Origin: Chaetorhynchus papuensis
Taxonomy: Eukaryota; Chordata; Aves; Passeriformes; Rhipiduridae
NCBI GenBank assembly: GCA_013396525.1
Contig: VWYX01000729.1
Span: 1-64,000 of the forward strand
Direction: 5' to 3'
DNA length: 64,000 nucleotides
Shown here: piece by piece, positions 58,861 through 64,000 of the stretch
How positions within the stretch are numbered: position 1 is the stretch's first letter
How the letters are laid out: every line of letters begins with the position of its first letter
Translations under genes and position numbers: made by a program
The notes under the pieces: generated by a model
The model's input: only the letters and a program-made list of their open reading frames with translations
Database searches by the model: none
What the model was told of the DNA's origin: nothing

Positions 58861-61800
58861 CTGCTGCTGGTACTGGCAATTCTTCCTGAAAGGACAAGTA
58901 GTATTTGCCTTTTAGTGGTCACAAACTTTTCTTCCGTACAGAAAAGAAATCAGGCAAATCTCACAAATCAAAAGTATGTCAGGAAAAAGAATCTGACCTG
59001 AAGTATTCCACACAGGGCTATAAATACAAACAGAACTGAAAAATCTTTTCTACTTCACAGAGGCACCGTTTTCTTCTTTCAAAACACAAACTCCTTGATG
59101 GCAGCAATGCAGCACAAAGAGATAAAACACAGCATACCTCACATACTGGGGGAAAAAAAAAAGGATTTCCTCTCTTTCCTTTTTTTCTTTACACATATTT
59201 CATCTTCCCTCTCCTTGTTTCTCCTCTTCCTTTCATGAGGGAAGATAAGTCCTGGCAGTGAAGTTACAAACACCTGTTTCCCAGTTAATTGCTAGTAAAG
59301 GCATTTTTACCATTTCCCCAAGGATGGTGAAGCTCACACTGAAAATAGTTCACATATTTCACGTTCAAATAGGTGAGCCCAGCTCTACAGCTGCTGGGAC
59401 AGGTTTTTCTCAGAGCGAACCTGTCTTCAGAAGGATCTCTCTTCACAAAGTAGCATGGGCTCAACAGAGGATTCTGGGGAACCACACATTTTAAGGAAAA
59501 ATAATGTGAATAGCAAAGAAGGTAATTGGAAAGGTAACCAGGTATGTGTGGCAGGGAAGGCAAACATACAGAGGTGAGCTGAGTTAATTTACTGAAAGGT
59601 CAGAACAGAATCACTCTTTTGCTCTCCCTGTGCAAGCAGAACGGGAGCAGATACCAGGAGAAATGTGCATTGCTATGCAAATAATTTGCTTTATAACTAC
59701 CATAAAGAACAGGCAGCTTGTACAAAAATGGCAAGGGGAGCACGGAGAGCAAAGGTGAGGTGTGAATTAGTGGATAACTGAGGAGATAGTGACTAAATGC
59801 CACTTTGCCACTGTCCCTGTAGCTGTTCTGAGGACATGGTTTCCCTCCCACCCTTCGATCGCCCTCCTTGTAAAATTCAGCACAATAATTATCGGTGGAA
59901 TCCCAATGAAATAATGATGGCGTGGCTGTGCAGCACATGGATTTCTGCCAGCAAAGAAGCTAAGCATTGTTACTTCTGAAGGAATATCTCTAGGCATCTC
60001 ACATTTCACTCTAATAGCACAGAAAAAAAAGAAAGTTCTGTTGAAAAATAAGTAAATCAGTGACTGCCCCTTCAAAGCTGCATGGTTAGTGCAATTGTAC
60101 AAACCTCCCCTCTGCCAGCTCTTTGGATCTCAGATCCCTCACATAAAAAGGGCCCACAAATGCTTCAGTTTCACATGGCCTAGGATGGGTGAATTTCTTG
60201 ACATTTACTGTGCACTACAGCCCTTCTAAAACCAGCTGAAACAGAGGTAGTGCCAGCAGTGACCATGATTTTTTGATTTTTCAAACTTCCAAAAGTTTGC
60301 CAGTGTAGGTAGGGACTCAGAATAGGGCATTTGGCATTTATCATTTCTCTTAAAAAAAAACCCCAACAAACTGCTTGGTTTGCTATACCCCTTTTGTGAA
60401 TGGCTTTGAAATAGCTCACAGAATTGAGAAAACCATAAATGACAGGTTTTTAAATTAAGAAACCCTAAAACACACCCCCTTAGTATCTAGATTTGCTTTC
60501 TTAGAAGAGCGAAGCAAACAATCTTTCCCAAGGTCATGGCTGCAAATTAAACTTGCAATTTCGAAGAACGATTAAATTCCCCAGGGGAGGAACAGAAACC
60601 TCTCCAGTGTCTGGGACATCCCTGTCAGCTCATTTCACACCACATATTTCCATTCTCTGGCACTGTGGAATGTACTCCCTCTCTCCATATGCTGCCAGGA
60701 CTGCAGATTTATGCAGTTTTGGCAGGAGAGCAATTCAGACCCAGGTTTGGCAAATCTCTCCCCTGGTGTGACATTTTAGTGTCAATTCTTGTGCACTGCC
60801 TTTGCCAGCAGCTCCCAGCAGGAGGCCACCCTGCTACTGTACAATGGCATGGGATGTGATTTTTACCTTAAATTGTGCAGCAGCCGGGTCATGCCAAGGT
60901 TGGAATACCTCGGTTGGTACTGCATTCATCTTGGTGCTGACCTTTAAGCCTCTCTTGGTGCAGAACACACACTTTTTGTGCTCACTGAGCTTTCCTTTCC
61001 AATCAAGAGGTGAAACTTTATTGCAGAGGTTGTCTCCGTGCTTCGGTTTTTGCGAAAAGAAAATGTAACATTTGCTTTTTATATTGGAGAAACGGATTGG
61101 GAAAGGGCTGTCATGCTCTTTAAATATGAAATTCCTTTTGTTTCAAGTTGCTGTTGCTGCTGTCCAACATCCACTCATTGTCTTATGGGGTTTCTTTCCA
61201 GATTCTGCTGGAAGGATAACAACTGTGCTTCCAAAAATGAAATAAAAACCCACAAAACTTGTGTTTTGTTGTTTTTTGTTGGCTGGAGGCTGATGGGCAG
61301 ATGTCATATCATATTTTATCCTTTCAAACACTAGAGAGTCTTGTAGCCATTTCTGTGTAATGCAGCTTTCTGGCTGTATGGCTCAGGATGTGGGATTAGG
61401 ACCACAAGAAAATCTAGGAGCATATTGGCACCCTCAGAAAGAAATGCTGCTTTATAAGTCTGGAACTAAAGAAACAAAAAAGCTTCTCCAAACCCCTTCT
61501 ATATCACACGGTGTCTAGAAACTTCTGAAGGGAGAGAATGGCCCATCATTCCTTCAGGAGCACTGATATTTCCTCATGGAAGTACCAGGGAAGCAGCCTA
61601 CAGGACACTGACTTTATTCCTTGCAAAGTTAGCCCTTCAATTCTGCTTCTTCCTCCACTAATTTCAGGCAAAATCTGGGTCAGTTTAATCAAAAATTCCT
61701 TAGGTAACTGATGCCACAGCTTCTCTTCACAGTGTGGATGCCATAAAACACCCCAAAACTGAGGGAAAGGAAGGGAACTTTTACCAGGTTACTTTCAATT

Positions 61801-64000
61801 ATTTCACCTCCAGTTTTTGTGTTGAGGCAGAGATTCTTGTTCCTCCAAGATCTTCACTGCTAGCATTAGTTTGATGTAAATGTCCATCACGTTCTCTGTA
61901 TATAACCCTACTCAATTCTCCAGCTGCTACTGGGACATGCAAAAACCCACCCAAAACAGCAGAAAAGAAGGCAGAAAAGCAACAAAAAAAATCCATAAGA
62001 ATCTGGCTGGCACCTTATTAATGCCTCCTTCAAGTAACCACACACACATCTCAATAAATCTCATCCGTTCTGGAGCACAGTATTTTTCAGCCTTATTATT
62101 TCCAATATTTTGCCTGTCATTCGTGAATGGTGGCTCAGAAATAAAAGCTCGTCCTTGAGAAGCAGGAAAAAGTTACTACATTTCCAGTCTGAATCACCTC
62201 CTAATATAAGCACCGAAACACTGGGAATAACGCAAACTATCCAGTAAAATACAGTGATATAGTGTACCTAGAAATACCTCAGCTTAATAGGTGTTGTGCC
62301 ATTAACAGTGGATTTTATGGAAGCAAGGAGATGTAAATCTGTCAGGCAGACAAAGATTTACAGTAATATCCCCTGCAGTGGACGGTTTTCATCACATTTA
62401 GGACTGTCAGGCAACTCGTGTGTTTTCCTCAGTCCCTTTAGGCATGAAGGCCCCTTCATTTTATTTTGGGATGTTCACCTTCAGGAGTTCTGCACTGCCA
62501 GAGGAAGCTCTCCAAGGCCCTGGCCTTGTTATGGGTGGAACCCATAGCTCAGGTGACTTTGCACATTCTCCTTTCAAAATAAGAACCTTGGACATTAAAC
62601 AGGCAGGACCCAACCTCGTGGTACATGGATTTACAAGGTTAAAGCACTTTCTGCACTACAGTGCCTGCACATTCCCAAAAGCAGAGTGAAAAAGCCCTGC
62701 TTTTCTCCCAGGGGACAGCAGTGGGGTAAGGGGACTGAAAACCTTTTTGCCAGCTCCAAAAAGCAGCCTGGAAAGTACCTGTCTGGACTCTATTTTGCAA
62801 GTGGTTTATTTTCAAGGGTAAATTCCAGTTGTGTGGTGTTTGGCTGTACATTTTGTGCCACTCTGTTGGATCAGAAATCCCATTTAATATCGACTATCTT
62901 CAAATAATTAAATTTGGCATTAAACATGACACCCTCCCTGTGTGGAATAGCTAGAAATACCAAACTCTTAAAAGGAAAAAAATACCCCAACACGGAATGA
63001 GGTGGTTGCATTTCTGAGAGCAATGGTCATCTTCACACTTCAGTAGTTATTCTGTTCCTTTCCCTGGGAACTGGCCCATGCCTGCCATGCAGCCAGCGTT
63101 CATCACAGTCAGAAACAGAGGTATGTGGGACCCTACCATTTAAACTTGGTTTTATGGCAGGGAAAATTGATGTCAAAGACTAAAAAAAGATTCCTTCTGC
63201 TGAGGTGAGCCTTTCACCCAAGCGTTCACACAAACACATCAGAACTCTGGGGGGTTTCTCAAGCGCGGTGAGAGACGCCTTTCTTGGGGTGAAAGAGACA
63301 TTTCACACAAATCAAACTGCAGTAACAAAGCAAAGCTTTAATTATACCTCACTACTTCTGCTCTCTTAGCTGTCATCAGTGGTGTAAAGAGCAAAATTAT
63401 AGGAGGCACCGTAGGCAACTCAGCTTTTCAGCACTCGAGTTCAAAAAGGTGAAGACCTCTGGCAATCAGAGCTAAACACAGAGCCTGACTGTGCTAATAA
63501 CTGAGGGAAGGATCTCTGTTCCACAACACTCCAAATGCAGCAAATCTCAAGCCTAGAAACTCCTCAAAAGCTGAGCAATTACGGGCTTAAATCTACTTCT
63601 GATCAAGAACTCCAAAAGCACCTGGTGTCCAAAAGGCAGCCTGTTATGTGCTTCCTGCAGAGAACTCCTTGTCTTCTTCAATCCTAATTAATCCTTCAAG
63701 CTGCTTCATCTCCAGCTGAAGAAAACAAAAAACCAACAGCAGAAATACACCTTCATCTTACAGGTTTATTCACAAAACAGCCTCTTCCCCAACCAGCTGG
63801 CATCACGCTATTCCTACAAACTCAGTTTTGGCACAAAAGCCCATAAATAATTCACTAGCAACACGTCCTAAATACTGCTTACCAATTACCAGTGAGACAT
63901 AGAGCACATTCAATTGCATCCTGTGGTACTGAAAGTAATAACTGCAATTTCCATGTGAAAACTATCTGTGAGATCAATTCATATACACGGAGGCAGCAAC
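58861..64000. other. Non-coding stretch to the end of the window
   Basis: No gene was recognised. Open frames reach 112 codons (59600-59938, -) without domains, and overlapping frames on both strands at 59600-60100 point to composition. A loose inverted repeat ctttcacccaag (63211-63222) and cttggggtgaaag (63273-63285) surrounds a CpG-bearing stretch. A-runs occur at 59151-59162 and 60352-60360. No RNA gene or repeat family was seen. Confidence 0.5.

Overview
The window looks like vertebrate, most probably bird (possibly songbird), non-coding nuclear DNA. The main evidence is the set of interspersed repeats. There are at least six pieces of CR1-type LINEs, including one with the 3' end typical of avian CR1. 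There is also one old MIR-type SINE. Otherwise the sequence is AT-rich, poor in repeats and poor in CpG. It has one 102-base run of N (23898-23999) and a single N (1264), as expected of a draft assembly. I found no protein-coding gene, tRNA, rRNA, CRISPR array or bacterial-type operon. The longest open frames (216, 181 and 175 codons) show no recognisable domain, and the 175-codon one runs into an A/C-only tract. I read them as chance frames, and the window as intergenic or deep-intronic sequence.

Layout. 1-3795 is mostly plain sequence, with a perfect inverted repeat beside the single N. A 5'-truncated CR1 lies on the minus strand at 3796-4420. 8990-9480 is richer in CpG and in homeodomain-type TAATTA cores, and is the best candidate conserved enhancer. 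It is followed closely by a four-copy tandem array with a 102-bp unit (9782-10195). Further candidate regulatory blocks, judged by composition and motif clusters only, are 16395-16985, 21300-21730, 33150-33480, 34180-34960 and 36540-36700. Degenerate CR1 pieces lie at 24958-25165 (-), 35570-35694 (-), 44845-45135 (-), 50172-50224 (+) and 56762-56975 (+). Three of these still show reverse-transcriptase coding similarity despite stops and frameshifts. A possible solo LTR lies at 47218-47575. A well-preserved MIR lies at 58645-58860. Long tracts made almost only of A and C on the + strand occur at 28863, 40106, 48341, 48992, 52216 and 53984. A strong CTCF-type motif is at 54559-54574, and a compact hairpin-forming repeat is at 58165-58212.

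No genes work together here. The biology on offer is repeat history (ancient LINE and SINE relics, some possibly kept as regulatory DNA), local structure (palindromes, hairpins, G-rich strands) and candidate long-range enhancers. I did not find a convincing new biological system. Calls of conservation or enhancer function are inferences that need an alignment.
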